A stretch of DNA of 64,000 bases from Atopobacter sp. AH10. GTDB taxonomy: Bacteria; Bacillota; Bacilli; Lactobacillales; Aerococcaceae. Position 1 is the stretch's first letter. Every line of letters begins with the position of its first letter. This document shows positions 1 to 9,324 of the stretch, one piece after another. A model generated the notes under the pieces. That model did no database searches and was not told the origin of the DNA. It was given only the letters and a program-made list of their open reading frames with translations. The DNA is taken from assembly GCF_003664595.1 (NCBI RefSeq), contig NZ_QXPZ01000022.1, forward strand, positions 62,001 through 126,000, written 5' to 3'. A program made the position numbers and the translations under genes.

Positions 1-91
1 CTAATTTCATAATGGCTCCTTTACCAAAGCTTCGTTCAATTTTTTTCAACGCTTCATTTAGAGCCTTTTCTCTTTTTTCTTTATCCACCAT
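1..91 (-). CDS. recA: RecA recombinase, N-terminal fragment (cut by window edge)
   Basis: Only the first 30 codons are inside the window; the rest lies to the left. The visible start (MVDKEKREKALNEALKKIER, then SFGKGAIMKL) is the typical N-terminal helix of RecA followed by the FGKGSIM-like segment. RecA coats single-stranded DNA, catalyses strand exchange and stimulates LexA self-cleavage in the SOS response. The start is supported by AGGAG seven bases upstream. It lies directly downstream of cinA, the usual order in Bacillota, and has its own promoter with a LexA-type box in the short gap. Identification is firm despite the truncation. Confidence 0.93.
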   Translation of the reverse strand, partial: MVDKEKREKALNEALKKIERSFGKGAIMKL

Positions 92-132
92 ACTGGTTCT
101 CCTTTACTTCTTTTTTACCCCGCAAAAGAAGG

Positions 133-157
133 GGAACATACTTTCGTATCTATTGTA
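133..157 (-). promoter_or_regulatory. recA promoter with LexA (SOS) box
   Basis: Read on the minus strand there is an extended -10 (TGCTACAAT; the TACAAT hexamer is 152-157) overlapping the cinA stop codon. Just downstream is CGAAAGTATGTTCC (133-146), which matches the Bacillus-type LexA consensus CGAACRNRYGTTYC at all but one fixed position (C5 is A). No good -35 is seen, consistent with an extended -10 promoter. LexA bound here would block recA transcription until DNA damage. Confidence 0.7.
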
Positions 158-1385
158 GCAAATGTAATAGTTCAAATAAAGCTTTATGTATAGCATGTTG
201 GCGAATTCTCTCTCTGTTCCCTGAAAAATTATTTTCTAAGACATAGGTATTTTCTGCCAAGGCAATGGCTATATAAACTGTACCGACTGCTTTTCCTTCC
301 TGTTGACTTGGCCCTGCCACACCTGTTAAAGCAATACCAATATCTGCTCGACATAATTTTCTTACATGGTTTGCCATTTCTCGTGCGCATTGCTCACTCA
401 CTACACCATAGGCATCAATAATGCTTTTTGAAACGCCTAGTAGATCTCTTTTTACTTCACTAGCATAGGACACCACGCCACCTTTTAAAACAATGGAAGC
501 ACCTGGTATAGCAGTTAACTGCCCCATCATTAACCCCCCTGTTAAACTTTCAGCAACCGCTAAACTTAGATCCTTTTCTTGCAATAATTTCATGGCTTTT
601 TTAGCTAAAGAAGTTGACTTTCCTTCTGCATAGATGAATTGAGATAAAGCTTTCTGGATGATTTGAGCCGGCGACTTAAAAATTTCATCTGCTTCTTCTT
701 GCGAGGAAGCTTTAGTGGACAAGCGTATGCAGACTTCCGTTGGTTTGGCATAAAGTGCAATGGTTGGATCAGATTGCTGATGAATCAAATCCCTTAATCG
801 ACTAGCCACTTCAGATTCTCCAATACCATAGAGGTGAATATAGCGACTGTAAAGAACTTTTTGCCCTTTAAAGCGTTCAAGCATTTGACTTCTTAAAGCC
901 CCCTCTAAGATAGATTGACATTCTTTAGGGGGGCCTGGAAGTAGAACCACTATTTTCCCTTTTTGTTCCCAATAACTCCCCACAGCTAAACCTTCCTTAT
1001 TTTCTAATGGATAGCCTCCTTCAAGATAATCCGCTTGCTGCCAATTATTTTCAGCAATCTTGCGATGCCCTTGTTCAAAGTGCAGTCGAATCTTTTCTAT
1101 AGCGGATGAATCTCTTAATAAAGATATCCCCAAAACTTGAGAAACTATCTCTTTAGTCAGATCATCTTCTGTAGGCCCTAAACCACCAGATAAAACAACC
1201 ATATCTGCCCTGGATAAGGCTAATTTAAAAGCTGCCTGAAGCCTTTGTTTGTTGTCCCCTACCGTTTGACGAAAAGTCACATCTACCCCCCACTCGTTTA
1301 AATATTGGCTGATAAGTTGACTATTCGTATCTAGAGTTTGTCCAAGTAATAATTCTGTCCCAACTGTTATAATTTCAGCTTTCAT
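150..1385 (-). CDS. cinA: CinA: competence/damage-inducible protein, NMN amidohydrolase family
   Basis: This is a full-length CinA of 411 residues. The N-terminal half is a molybdopterin-binding (MoCF-like) domain starting AEIITVGTELLLGQTLDTNS, with SGGLGPTEDD and LLPGPPKE motifs typical of the family. The C-terminal 150 residues form the CinA amidase domain (AVAESLTGGLMMGQLTAIPG and ALTGVAGPSQQEGKAVGTVY). In characterised homologues this domain deamidates nicotinamide mononucleotide for NAD salvage, and in pneumococcus CinA helps bring RecA to the membrane during competence. It sits directly before recA, with AGGAGG ahead of the ATG. The recA promoter overlaps its stop codon, so recA can be induced independently. 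Confidence 0.95.
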   Translation of the reverse strand: MKAEIITVGTELLLGQTLDTNSQLISQYLNEWGVDVTFRQTVGDNKQRLQAAFKLALSRADMVVLSGGLGPTEDDLTKEIVSQVLGISLLRDSSAIEKIRLHFEQGHRKIAENNWQQADYLEGGYPLENKEGLAVGSYWEQKGKIVVLLPGPPKECQSILEGALRSQMLERFKGQKVLYSRYIHLYGIGESEVASRLRDLIHQQSDPTIALYAKPTEVCIRLSTKASSQEEADEIFKSPAQIIQKALSQFIYAEGKSTSLAKKAMKLLQEKDLSLAVAESLTGGLMMGQLTAIPGASIVLKGGVVSYASEVKRDLLGVSKSIIDAYGVVSEQCAREMANHVRKLCRADIGIALTGVAGPSQQEGKAVGTVYIAIALAENTYVLENNFSGNRERIRQHAIHKALFELLHLLQ

Positions 1386-1438
1386 GTTTCCTCCTAAAAT
1401 AAACTACGCTAAAGATGACTTAAATGATTTACATAATT

Positions 1439-1467
1439 AAAAAAGTTGGGATTTCCCCAACTTTTTG
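1439..1467 (-). terminator. Rho-independent terminator after pgsA
   Basis: On the minus strand AAAAGTTGGG and CCCAACTTTT flank a short loop and are followed by a T-run. The structure separates pgsA from cinA; it is nearly symmetrical, so it could also act on the plus strand. Confidence 0.85.
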
Positions 1468-1468
1468 C

Positions 1469-2041
1469 TTACATGGATCGACTGAAGACAGACCAATTAT
1501 TCTTAAAGTATTCATAGCCTGAATAGATGGTAGCTAATAAAGCAAGATATAAGAGCACATCTCCGATTGGGAAATGCCACAGACTAAAAGGCCAATCCTT
1601 CAGAATCAAGAAAATAATCGATAACATTTGAGTAGCTGTTTTCCATTTTCCAGCTTTACCAGCTGCTAAAACTTGTCCTTGCTCAACTAAAATCGTTCGC
1701 AATCCAGTTACAGCTAGCTCACGACAGACAATAATAGCTACTACCCAACCTGGCGCTTCACCTAAAGCTGCCAAGAGGATAAAAGCCGACATGACCAACA
1801 TTTTATCCGCCATAGGGTCGGCAAATTTCCCAAAGTTGGTAACAAGATTATACTTTCTGGCAATTTGCCCATCAAACCAATCCGTTGCACTAGCAATCGC
1901 AAAAATTACAGCTGCTAAGATGCGCAATTGATTGGGGTAAGGCATCGCTAAATTATTGCTTTGAACGCTTAATTCCATGACCAATAAGAAAACAGGAATA
2001 AGTCCCATACGTATTACAGTTAATTTATTTGGTAAATTCAC
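1469..2041 (-). CDS. pgsA: CDP-diacylglycerol--glycerol-3-phosphate 3-phosphatidyltransferase
   Basis: PgsA makes phosphatidylglycerol phosphate from CDP-diacylglycerol and glycerol 3-phosphate in the membrane, the committed step to phosphatidylglycerol and cardiolipin. The CDP-alcohol phosphotransferase signature is complete: D-WF-DG-QI-AR, then G (FGKFAD) and D (DPMAD). Several hydrophobic segments fit a 5-6 helix integral membrane enzyme of about 190 residues. A longer in-frame start at 2080 would overlap the end of rodZ; I chose the GTG at 2041 because the product then begins VNLPNKLTVIRM, as in homologues, and a GAGGG lies just upstream. It is probably cotranscribed with rodZ (7-bp gap). 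Confidence 0.93.
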   Translation of the reverse strand: MNLPNKLTVIRMGLIPVFLLVMELSVQSNNLAMPYPNQLRILAAVIFAIASATDWFDGQIARKYNLVTNFGKFADPMADKMLVMSAFILLAALGEAPGWVVAIIVCRELAVTGLRTILVEQGQVLAAGKAGKWKTATQMLSIIFLILKDWPFSLWHFPIGDVLLYLALLATIYSGYEYFKNNWSVFSRSM

Positions 2042-2048
2042 TAATCCC

Positions 2049-2912
2049 TCATCTACCCTTCTTAGACAATGTCCACTCAATATATTGCGTTGTCATCTCT
2101 TTAAAATCATCAGGCGGGCTAAATGGGAGCCCATTAATGGAAATATTGACCACTGGCGCATAACCCATGTTGACAGAAAAGCTCGTAGTGCCCTTTGGTA
2201 TGGTCAAATCTACGCTTTGCCCATAACCAATCAGCCCTTGATAAAGCAACTGACCATCCACATTCACACCGATCCAACTTTGACCATCTTCACTAGCCTT
2301 CAAAGTTAATTTGGCAGGCAAATCGACATCTTTGCTAGAAAGAAATAAATTAGGTCCATCTTGGGACTCAACCATGTAGTCAGATTCGCCACGTTTCTTA
2401 ACTTTTGCTGTTTTAAGAGATGGTTTCTCTTCTTGAATACTCGTCTCATCTTTAATCTTTTGCTCTGTTTGATATTCTGCTTTTTTCTTTTGCTCAGTTT
2501 CATTAAAAGCTGACATTAACAAGAGAATAAGCATAAGAACAAAAAATAACAAGATGAACAATGGCAAGAAGTTTTGAATGGTTTGTTGTACCAATTTAAG
2601 AGTAGACTGATAAACTCCCTCTTTTCGACTTCTAGATGGCAAAGGGATTATTTCTTCTTCGCTTGTTTCATCAGCTAAGTCCGACATTTTAGATTCAAAG
2701 GCATTTAAGAGCCAATCCCCATCTACATTAACGGCTTTGGCGTATTGTTTAATAAAAGCCCGTGCATAAAATTGACTGGGTAACTGGTCCAATTGATTCC
2801 TATCGATGGCTTCTAAATAATGTTTCTGAATTTTCGTTATCTTCTCCAGATCGTCGTAAGAAAAGCCTTTTTGAAGCCTCGCCTCTCGTAGGACATCTCC
2901 TAGTTGTTTCAC
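2049..2912 (-). CDS. rodZ: RodZ-like cytoskeletal/cell-shape protein
   Basis: The protein has 287 residues: an N-terminal helix-turn-helix domain (about residues 1-70, LGDVLREARLQKGFSYDDLE) of the HTH_25 type, a linker, one transmembrane helix (about 112-135), a charged Lys/Glu spacer and a C-terminal beta-rich DUF4115 domain (about 200-280). This is the RodZ architecture; in rod-shaped bacteria RodZ links MreB to the elongation machinery, and in ovococci it acts in peripheral peptidoglycan synthesis. No mreB is visible here. It is followed by pgsA after 7 bp, a gene pair common in Lactobacillales and Bacillus (ymfM-pgsA). It has its own promoter downstream of ftsK. Confidence 0.88.
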   Translation of the reverse strand: MKQLGDVLREARLQKGFSYDDLEKITKIQKHYLEAIDRNQLDQLPSQFYARAFIKQYAKAVNVDGDWLLNAFESKMSDLADETSEEEIIPLPSRSRKEGVYQSTLKLVQQTIQNFLPLFILLFFVLMLILLLMSAFNETEQKKKAEYQTEQKIKDETSIQEEKPSLKTAKVKKRGESDYMVESQDGPNLFLSSKDVDLPAKLTLKASEDGQSWIGVNVDGQLLYQGLIGYGQSVDLTIPKGTTSFSVNMGYAPVVNISINGLPFSPPDDFKEMTTQYIEWTLSKKGR

Positions 2913-2932
2913 ATCATCACCTACTTTTTTGT

Positions 2933-2962
2933 ATTATACCAAAAAATGAGCTAGAAGGGCAA
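2933..2962 (-). promoter_or_regulatory. rodZ-pgsA promoter overlapping the ftsK terminator
   Basis: On the minus strand TTGCCC (2957-2962) and TATAAT (2933-2938) are separated by 18 bp, with TGG giving an extended -10. The -35 lies inside an inverted repeat (GGGCAA...TTGCCC, about 2957-2980) that, with the following T-run, may terminate ftsK, so terminator and promoter are interlocked. Confidence 0.7.
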
Positions 2963-2968
2963 TCTTAG

Positions 2969-5329
2969 CTAGTCTTGCCCCTTTTCCATGCTATTTTCAC
3001 GATCTTGGAGTAAAACTTTCCGTTTTTTTGCTCCATCTTGTCCGCTTATGTATCCTCGATTTTCTAACTCATCAATTAAACGAGCAGCACGGTTATAACC
3101 AATGCGAAATTTCCTTTGGAGCATAGAAATACTGGTGCTTTCTTCACCATATAAACTTTCTACGACCTCATTAAAGAGTTCGTCTTCTGGTTCTTCCACT
3201 TGTTTATCATTCGATAGATCTGGGTTCATCTCTTCAACATAACTCACTTCTTCTTGCGCTTTAACAAAATCAACAACCCGCTCAACTTCTTCATCCGAAA
3301 TATACGCACCTTGAATGCGACTAGGTTTACTTTCGCCCATTGGCATAAATAGCATGTCACCTTTTCCAAGCAATTTTTCTGCCCCTACTGTATCAATAAT
3401 AGTCCTTGAGTCAATACCACTAGAGACAGAAAAAGCAATTCGACTAGGGACATTAGCCTTAATAATACCTGTGATCACATCAACTGAAGGCCGTTGTGTG
3501 GCTAAAATCATATGTATCCCAGCCGCTCTTGCCATTTGCGCTAGTCGCGTAATAGCCGTTTCTACCTCATTACTAGCTACCATCATTAAATCAGCTAACT
3601 CATCAACAACCACTACAATATAAGGCAAAACTTCTTGCGCCTCTCCGCTTTCTTTTTCATAAGATAGTGCAGCTTGGTTGTAACCCTTTATATTTCTTGT
3701 TCCAGTCGCCGCAAAAAGCTCATAACGCCTCTCCATCTCAGATACAACCTTGTTAAGAGCCTGAGCAGCTTTTCTGGGATTAGTTACAACCGGTGTCAAA
3801 AGATGAGGGATATCATTATATACACCTAGCTCAACTTTTTTGGGGTCAACCATCATCAGTTTGACTTCATTAGGCTTGGTCTTCATTAAAAGAGATGTAA
3901 TAATCGCATTAATGCAAACTGATTTCCCAGAACCTGTAGCACCCGCTATCAATAAATGGGGCATTTTTGCTAGATTGGCGCAGATAGTTTGCCCACTAAC
4001 CCCTCTCCCAAGAGGAACCGTTAATAAATCGCTAGATTCCATCGCATCTTGCACGATTTCTCTAAAACTTACGGTTGAAATTGAAGCATTTGGCACTTCA
4101 ATGCCTACATAAGGTTTACCTGGAATCGGTGCTTCAATCCGTATATCTTTCGCTGCCAAGGCTAAGGCTAAATCATTTTCTAAATGCACAATTTTATTGA
4201 CTTTTACTCCAACTGCAGGTTTAATTTCAAACTTCGTTACAGCTGGACCTAGGTTGGCATTGACAACAGAAGCATCTACTCCAAAGCTTCTAAAACTTTC
4301 TTCTAGGCGAAGAATGTTCTTTTCAATCACATCAAATTCACCAGATTGATCCGTTTTTTCAACGGGATTTAATAGGTCAAGGGGAGGTAATTGATAGTCA
4401 GGATTTTTTAACTGACGAATATCTTGGATGGAAGCTTCCTTATCCATCATTTTAGTTTCTTCTTCCTCATCCTGTTGCCTAGCTGCTTCATAAGCTTCTC
4501 TTTCTGCTTTAAGTTTATCAATGGCACGAGAAGCGTCTAATGAATGCCTTTGTTCTTCTCTTTTTTCAAATTCAGAAGTCGTATTTTCCGTTTCTTTTTC
4601 CTGTCTTATACTAGCTTGAATCTGGTCTTCTTTCATATGACTGGCGCTCGTTTGAAGAAGATTCTTCAAATAAGCCATCCAATCTCTCCTCTTATTTGAC
4701 TGACTCGACCTTGATTGGCTTTCTTTCTTATCCCTATGCTTTTGATTTATTTTCTGACCTAACTGATGGATAAGCGCAATCACATCACTCCAGTCCGTAT
4801 TAGCAATGGTCAAAAGTCCAGTTGCAGTCAAAAGCAAAGCCACTAAGATACTCCCTTTTTTAGCAAATAAAAAGTAGGACAATTTATAGAGCGCTCCCCC
4901 GGCCAAACCGCCTCCAATGCTTGAAATAACACGACCAAGCTTCCACATCGACCTAACTTGTCCAACTGCTTCCTGAAAAATATTGACCCTAGCCGTATCA
5001 CTTGCCACTGATACTTGCAAAAAGACCAGCGCTGCTAAGATTAAACAAGTCAAGCCAAAAACTATTTTAGGGGAGAAAAACGATTTGTTTCTGAAAATAA
5101 CCCTTTTGATACTGTAAGCTAATAAGGCAAGTAAAGCCAATAGATACAGCTGTCCAACTATGGAAGCCAAAAACAACTGAATAAATTTCCCTACTGCCCC
5201 CCATTTAAATAATCCAATCGTCCAAACAATCGACCAAATCAAATAAATAAATTCTTTAGAAAGCTGGAGGCCAGATTTCTTTTTTCTTTGTCTTCTTTTA
5301 GCTAACGAATTTGTCTTTTTAGTTGGCAT
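2969..5329 (-). CDS. ftsK: DNA translocase FtsK/SpoIIIE
   Basis: This 786-residue translocase pumps chromosomal DNA through the closing septum and activates XerCD-type dimer resolution. It has a basic N-terminus, four to five membrane helices (about residues 25-195), a charged linker (about 200-310) and the motor: Walker A GATGSGKS, Walker [26 protein letters not shown], and a C-terminal winged-helix gamma domain ([20 protein letters not shown]) that reads the polarity sequences. Its length is typical for Firmicutes. AAGGAG precedes the ATG. The divergent acyP gene starts about 110 bp away. Confidence 0.96.
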   Translation of the reverse strand: MPTKKTNSLAKRRQRKKKSGLQLSKEFIYLIWSIVWTIGLFKWGAVGKFIQLFLASIVGQLYLLALLALLAYSIKRVIFRNKSFFSPKIVFGLTCLILAALVFLQVSVASDTARVNIFQEAVGQVRSMWKLGRVISSIGGGLAGGALYKLSYFLFAKKGSILVALLLTATGLLTIANTDWSDVIALIHQLGQKINQKHRDKKESQSRSSQSNKRRDWMAYLKNLLQTSASHMKEDQIQASIRQEKETENTTSEFEKREEQRHSLDASRAIDKLKAEREAYEAARQQDEEEETKMMDKEASIQDIRQLKNPDYQLPPLDLLNPVEKTDQSGEFDVIEKNILRLEESFRSFGVDASVVNANLGPAVTKFEIKPAVGVKVNKIVHLENDLALALAAKDIRIEAPIPGKPYVGIEVPNASISTVSFREIVQDAMESSDLLTVPLGRGVSGQTICANLAKMPHLLIAGATGSGKSVCINAIITSLLMKTKPNEVKLMMVDPKKVELGVYNDIPHLLTPVVTNPRKAAQALNKVVSEMERRYELFAATGTRNIKGYNQAALSYEKESGEAQEVLPYIVVVVDELADLMMVASNEVETAITRLAQMARAAGIHMILATQRPSVDVITGIIKANVPSRIAFSVSSGIDSRTIIDTVGAEKLLGKGDMLFMPMGESKPSRIQGAYISDEEVERVVDFVKAQEEVSYVEEMNPDLSNDKQVEEPEDELFNEVVESLYGEESTSISMLQRKFRIGYNRAARLIDELENRGYISGQDGAKKRKVLLQDRENSMEKGQD

Positions 5330-5358
5330 GATATAACTCCTTTATCGCTACTTCTGTT

Positions 5359-5399
5359 AGTATACCATGCTTGCCAATTATTAGGTAACATGCTACAGT
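5359..5399. promoter_or_regulatory. Divergent promoters for acyP (+) and ftsK (-)
   Basis: Plus strand: TTGCCA (5371-5376), 17 bp, TACAGT (5394-5399), reading into acyP-yidC. Minus strand: extended -10 TGGTATACT (hexamer 5359-5364), reading into ftsK. The two overlap back to back, so they may compete for polymerase. Confidence 0.65.
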
Positions 5400-5437
5400 C
5401 ATTCTATATGAAAGGAAAAAGGAAAGAAGGAATCTCC

Positions 5438-5716
5438 ATGAGATGTGTTCATCTGATTGTTTATGGCAGAGTACAAGGAGTTGGTTTTCGCTACACCAGT
5501 AAAATGTGTGCCGATAAGCTCTCTATAAAAGGTTCAGTCCGTAATATGCTGGATGGCGGAGTAGAAATTTATGCCATTGCTCCAGATAATGCTATAGCTC
5601 TTTTTCTTCAAGAAATCATAGCTTCTCCAACTCGATTCGGACATGTTGATCACTATCAAGTGAAGGATCTTCCCCTAAAGCTTGGAGAAAAGTGGATAGA
5701 CTTTAAGATTTTATAA
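5438..5716 (+). CDS. acyP: Acylphosphatase
   Basis: A 92-residue acylphosphatase that hydrolyses carboxyl-phosphate bonds of small acyl phosphates. The catalytic arginine is in the phosphate-binding loop GRVQGVGFR and the catalytic asparagine in SVRNMLDGGVE, both intact. A longer in-frame start at 5390 exists, but the ATG at 5438 has AAGAAGG eight bases upstream and gives the normal family length. yidC follows 76 bp downstream; the acyP-yidC pair is common in Lactobacillales. Confidence 0.93.
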   Translation: MRCVHLIVYGRVQGVGFRYTSKMCADKLSIKGSVRNMLDGGVEIYAIAPDNAIALFLQEIIASPTRFGHVDHYQVKDLPLKLGEKWIDFKIL

Positions 5717-5792
5717 TTTTAGCTATTGATTATTCAGCCTAATTTCGATACTATGACCCTTGTATGACGATAAAAGATTGCGAGGAAATCAA

Positions 5793-6704
5793 ATGAATAA
5801 GTTTGCAAAACGCTTGCTCCCCCTCATGACACTTGCCCCATTTTTAACTGCCTGTATGCAGCAGACTAAAGATGGGAAACCTTACGGCTTTATCTACGAA
5901 AAATTGGTTATCCCAACCATTCATTCCATAGAAGCCTTGGCTAAAGTAACAGGGAGCTACGGTTTAAGCATCATCCTAATTACCTTGGTCGTTCGACTCA
6001 TCTTGATGCCGATCACTTTTTCTCAAATGAAGAGTCAGATGGTTACTCAAGAAAAAATGCAACGCGTAAAGCCGGAAATCGAAGCCTTGCAAGAACGCAT
6101 GAAAAGTGCAATTAGCCCAGAAGAAAAAATGGCAGCTTCTCAAGAAATGTCCATGGTTTACAAAAAATATGGCATAAAAATGATGGGTGGCTTAGGTTGC
6201 CTGCCTCTACTTTTACAAATGCCAATATTCGTTGCCTTATACAATGCTGTGCGACTAGCACCTGGACTTGAACACGCCAGCTTCCTAGGCATCCATTTAG
6301 GTCAAAAGAATCTTCTCTTAGCTTTAATTGCAGGAGCAATCTACTACTGGCAAAGTCAAATGATGACTCAATCTATTCCTGAAGAACAACGTGAACAGAT
6401 GAAAATGATGAATTTGATGAGTCCAATGATGATCGGGTTCTTTAGCGCTAGTTCACCTGCAGCCTTAGCCATTTATTGGATCGCTGGTGGGCTCATCGGG
6501 GTTCTACAAACCTTTATTCAAAATACCTATCTTCGTCCTCGAATTAAGGAAGCTATCGATAAGGAAATTGCAGAAAACCCTGCCTTCAAAACACCGAGAA
6601 AAACAGCTAAAGCAATTCATCCGTCAGTAAAATCCAGTCAGTCCATCCCCTTGAAATTAAATCAAGGTCGCAACCGGAACGTGAAGCAAAAGAGACGCAA
6701 GTAA
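5793..6704 (+). CDS. yidC: YidC/OxaA membrane protein insertase (lipoprotein form)
   Basis: The predicted protein has 303 residues and a lipoprotein signal peptide with lipobox LTAC near residue 21, as in Gram-positive YidC/SpoIIIJ. After this come five membrane segments of the 60KD_IMP domain. The conserved arginine in the first core helix (VVRLILMPITFSQ) faces the hydrophilic groove used for insertion. The tail after residue 265 is very basic (ending RNRNVKQKRRK), typical of the YidC2 type that binds ribosomes. The start at 5793 has GAGGAAA upstream; the longer in-frame start at 5760 lacks one and would spoil the signal peptide. A terminator follows directly. Confidence 0.95.
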   Translation: MNKFAKRLLPLMTLAPFLTACMQQTKDGKPYGFIYEKLVIPTIHSIEALAKVTGSYGLSIILITLVVRLILMPITFSQMKSQMVTQEKMQRVKPEIEALQERMKSAISPEEKMAASQEMSMVYKKYGIKMMGGLGCLPLLLQMPIFVALYNAVRLAPGLEHASFLGIHLGQKNLLLALIAGAIYYWQSQMMTQSIPEEQREQMKMMNLMSPMMIGFFSASSPAALAIYWIAGGLIGVLQTFIQNTYLRPRIKEAIDKEIAENPAFKTPRKTAKAIHPSVKSSQSIPLKLNQGRNRNVKQKRRK

Positions 6705-6715
6705 TGTTATATTTT

Positions 6716-6745
6716 AGGTCTTCCTTATCGGGAGACCTATTTTTG
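6716..6745 (+). terminator. Terminator after yidC
   Basis: AGGTCTTCC pairs with GGGAGACCT across a TTATC loop (one wobble), followed by ATTTTTG. It ends the acyP-yidC unit. Confidence 0.85.
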
Positions 6746-6810
6746 TATGATTTATATTACATGCCTACCCCAACATCAATCTCTTTCACCCTTATCAAAA
6801 AGTATATAGC

Positions 6811-6900
6811 AAAAAAGCAGACCCCAAATTCCGTATACCTCCTAAAGTTATAGTTAAAGATCAACTTTTAGAAGGCAGAAAGAACTCTGATCTGCTTTTT
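6811..6900. repeat. Long imperfect inverted repeat between yidC and the sensor kinase
   Basis: The outer arms AAAAAAGCAGA (6811-6821) and TCTGCTTTTT (6891-6900) enclose inner arms CCTCCTAAAGTT (6838-6849) and AACTTTTAGAAGG (6863-6875). Together they give a rod-like hairpin of about 90 bases ending in a T-run on the plus strand. It could be a second terminator, a small RNA or the remains of a miniature inverted-repeat element. No reading frame is seen in it. Confidence 0.5.
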
Positions 6901-6945
6901 AATTCTATTCTTTTACTTATAGTGAGTAAGAGGAAACTCCATTTA

Positions 6946-8532
6946 TCAGCTGGTTTCTTTTGGCTTCTTTTGACTTGAGTCTTCTACTTTCCTATTTGAA
7001 GCTTTATCGATCTTCTTTTGAGAGCTCGACTCTTCATTTTTATAAACTTGTCTATTCTCCTTATCCTGTTCACTTTCGCTCGTTTTATGCCGAGCAATCG
7101 GAATAGAGATTCGGAAAATTGACCCGTATTTTTCAACGCTTTCGACTCCAATACTCCCAGAGTAATTTTCAATTAACTGCTTGGCAATAGATAGCCCTAA
7201 TCCATTCCCACCCTTTTCCCGAGATCTCGCCTTATCTACACGGTAAAAACGTGAAAATATTTTTTCTTGATCTTCTTGACTCATGCCTTCACCAAAATCT
7301 TGGACGGCAATAAGGACATTGCGACCATCCGTCGATGCAGACAAATGAACTTCTTTACGATTGGTAGAATATTTTACAGCATTATCTAATAAAATAACCA
7401 ATATTTGTTCAAAATGATTGTCATATATAGCTGCTTTGACAGTGGCTGACAAATCATTATGCAAGAAGAATAAAAAGTCAGGATGAATCATTTGGAAATT
7501 TTGATGGATAGAAGTTAACTTGGCTGATACCTCAGTCGTTTTATTGAGATATTTACCCATTTCTAAGTCAGCTCGTTGTAAATCGAGCATTTCTTGAACC
7601 AAATTTTTCATCCGCTGTATTTCTGTTAAAGAAGCTTTTAGAGACTCGTCCAATATTTCAGGGTCTTCTTTTCCCCAACGATTTAAAAGTTTTAAATGGC
7701 CTTCAACAATCGCTACAGGCGTCCTTAATTCGTGAGAGGCGTCCTCTACAAATCGTTTTTGCTGGTCTAAATAGTAAGCTATACGTTTCAATAAATGATT
7801 TAAATGGTAGACGATCTCAGAAAACTCATTACGTCGCTTAGGTTCTTGTATAAATACTTTATGGATATTTTCCTCATCTACTGAGGTAATCCTTCTAGAT
7901 AAGCGTCTAATAGGTGTCAACAAAATGTTAACCAAGACGAAGCTTACAGCCACACTAACCCCTAAAGCTATTGCAATAGAAATGGCATACCAAAATTCTA
8001 CCTGCTTTTTAAAATTTTGGTAACCATCTAAGTAATCTACCATCTGATAATAGCCTAATAGAATAGAGGAGTCTCTTCGATAAATTGGCCCGTAAAAATG
8101 ATAGACCTGCCTCGACTGCCAATTGACACTTTCGCTATGATCGGAACTAACAAATTCCATTTCCATAGGGATAGCCATACTGGAAAAAATCACATTCCTT
8201 GAACGATCGTAAACACGAAATTGCATGCGATCTTTATTGACTTCAGGATAAGGGAGATGTTCCAAATATTCTTGATTAGATGTCAGAAAGCGTTCGGGGA
8301 CAGTCCGACTAGTTAATACGTTTGTATCTGCTAAAGTAGATACAAGGAAATTTGCTCGTTCCTTCGCTCTCGTCACCTGACTATCATAAGAATTCTTCAG
8401 CATAACGGAAACAATAGGCAATGAAACCGTCATAAATAGAAGAAACATGGCAACCGACAACAGCAGCCACCATGTTTTCATCAAGCCTTGCGGACGATCG
8501 CGTTTAACTTTATACCAACGCGATTCAGCCAT
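6946..8532 (-). CDS. Sensor histidine kinase (ArlS/CsrS-like)
   Basis: A 528-residue membrane kinase. A helix at about residues 18-42, an extracytoplasmic sensor region (about 45-180) and a second helix (about 183-205) are followed by a HAMP linker, a HisKA domain with the phospho-accepting histidine in DASHELRTPVAIVEGHL (near residue 270) and a HATPase domain (N box DNAVKYS, G boxes DFGEGM and GGNGLGLSIAKQL). The last 55 residues are an unusual Lys/Ser/Glu-rich tail with no known domain. Its start overlaps the regulator stop (TAATG), so the two are translationally coupled. Proximity to gnd matches the CsrRS/ArlRS-like pair of lactobacilli and enterococci. The signal is unknown. Confidence 0.9.
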   Translation of the reverse strand: MAESRWYKVKRDRPQGLMKTWWLLLSVAMFLLFMTVSLPIVSVMLKNSYDSQVTRAKERANFLVSTLADTNVLTSRTVPERFLTSNQEYLEHLPYPEVNKDRMQFRVYDRSRNVIFSSMAIPMEMEFVSSDHSESVNWQSRQVYHFYGPIYRRDSSILLGYYQMVDYLDGYQNFKKQVEFWYAISIAIALGVSVAVSFVLVNILLTPIRRLSRRITSVDEENIHKVFIQEPKRRNEFSEIVYHLNHLLKRIAYYLDQQKRFVEDASHELRTPVAIVEGHLKLLNRWGKEDPEILDESLKASLTEIQRMKNLVQEMLDLQRADLEMGKYLNKTTEVSAKLTSIHQNFQMIHPDFLFFLHNDLSATVKAAIYDNHFEQILVILLDNAVKYSTNRKEVHLSASTDGRNVLIAVQDFGEGMSQEDQEKIFSRFYRVDKARSREKGGNGLGLSIAKQLIENYSGSIGVESVEKYGSIFRISIPIARHKTSESEQDKENRQVYKNEESSSQKKIDKASNRKVEDSSQKKPKETS

Positions 8533-9233
8533 TAACTTTCCCTCATGACATAGCCTGTCCCGCGAACTGTTTGAATATAACTGTCTTGGTTAGGTAGGTC
8601 AATTTTGTTTCTCAAATAACGAATGTAGACATCCACCACGTTCGTTTCTACTTCATTTTTGTATCCCCAAACTTCATCTAGAAGAACTTCTCTGGACAAG
8701 ACTACATTGACATGTTCCATCAAGTTCAACAGCAATTCATATTCCCGTTTGGTTAATTCGATCACTTCATCCCCACGACGAACCACACGATTTTCTTTTT
8801 CAATCGTCAAGTTTTTAAAGGTCACGACAGTTTGTTTATTCACCCGTACGTCTTCCTCAATTTCGACACGACGGAAAAGCGAACGAAGTCGGGCTAAGAG
8901 TTCTTCTATAGCAAAAGGCTTCACGATATAATCATCTGCCCCTTGATCCAAACCTGCTACCCGATCCATGACAGAATCTCTGGCTGTCATAATGATAATA
9001 GGCGTATCCTTAGTTGGACGAATACGGCGACATACTTCTAATCCATTGAGTTCTGGTAACATTAAATCAAGAAGAATAGCATCCCAATCTTGATTGAGCG
9101 CTTTATCCAAACCAGAACGTCCGTTATATGCGACAGCAGTCTCGTATCCTTCGTGTTGCAATTCTAACTCAACAAAACGAGCTAAATTTTTCTCGTCTTC
9201 TATAATTAAAATGCGATAATTATGATTTGGCAT
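8532..9233 (-). CDS. OmpR-family response regulator (ArlR/CsrR-like)
   Basis: A 233-residue regulator: receiver domain with phospho-acceptor Asp in [13 protein letters not shown], acidic pocket IIEDE and switch residues MTARDS and KPF, then an OmpR/PhoB winged helix ending in VRGTGYVMR. In ArlR/CsrR homologues this controls adhesion, capsule and autolysis genes; the targets here are unknown. I chose the ATG at 9233, eight bases after GAGGG, over the GTG two codons earlier, which would sit on top of the ribosome binding site. It is followed directly by its kinase. Confidence 0.92.
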   Translation of the reverse strand: MPNHNYRILIIEDEKNLARFVELELQHEGYETAVAYNGRSGLDKALNQDWDAILLDLMLPELNGLEVCRRIRPTKDTPIIIMTARDSVMDRVAGLDQGADDYIVKPFAIEELLARLRSLFRRVEIEEDVRVNKQTVVTFKNLTIEKENRVVRRGDEVIELTKREYELLLNLMEHVNVVLSREVLLDEVWGYKNEVETNVVDVYIRYLRNKIDLPNQDSYIQTVRGTGYVMRES

Positions 9234-9324
9234 AGACACATCCCTCTTATCTCACTATTTTTCAAAAGTCCTACGTTTATTTTATCATAAATTTATAAAT
9301 TTAATAGTAGGTGAATAGATAGTT

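Noticed and set aside
1977-2309. Plus-strand ORF across the pgsA-rodZ junction
   Set aside because: It overlaps two well supported genes on the other strand and has no start signal.
6112-6339. Minus-strand ORF inside yidC
   Set aside because: Shadow of the YidC frame with no start signal or protein-like features.
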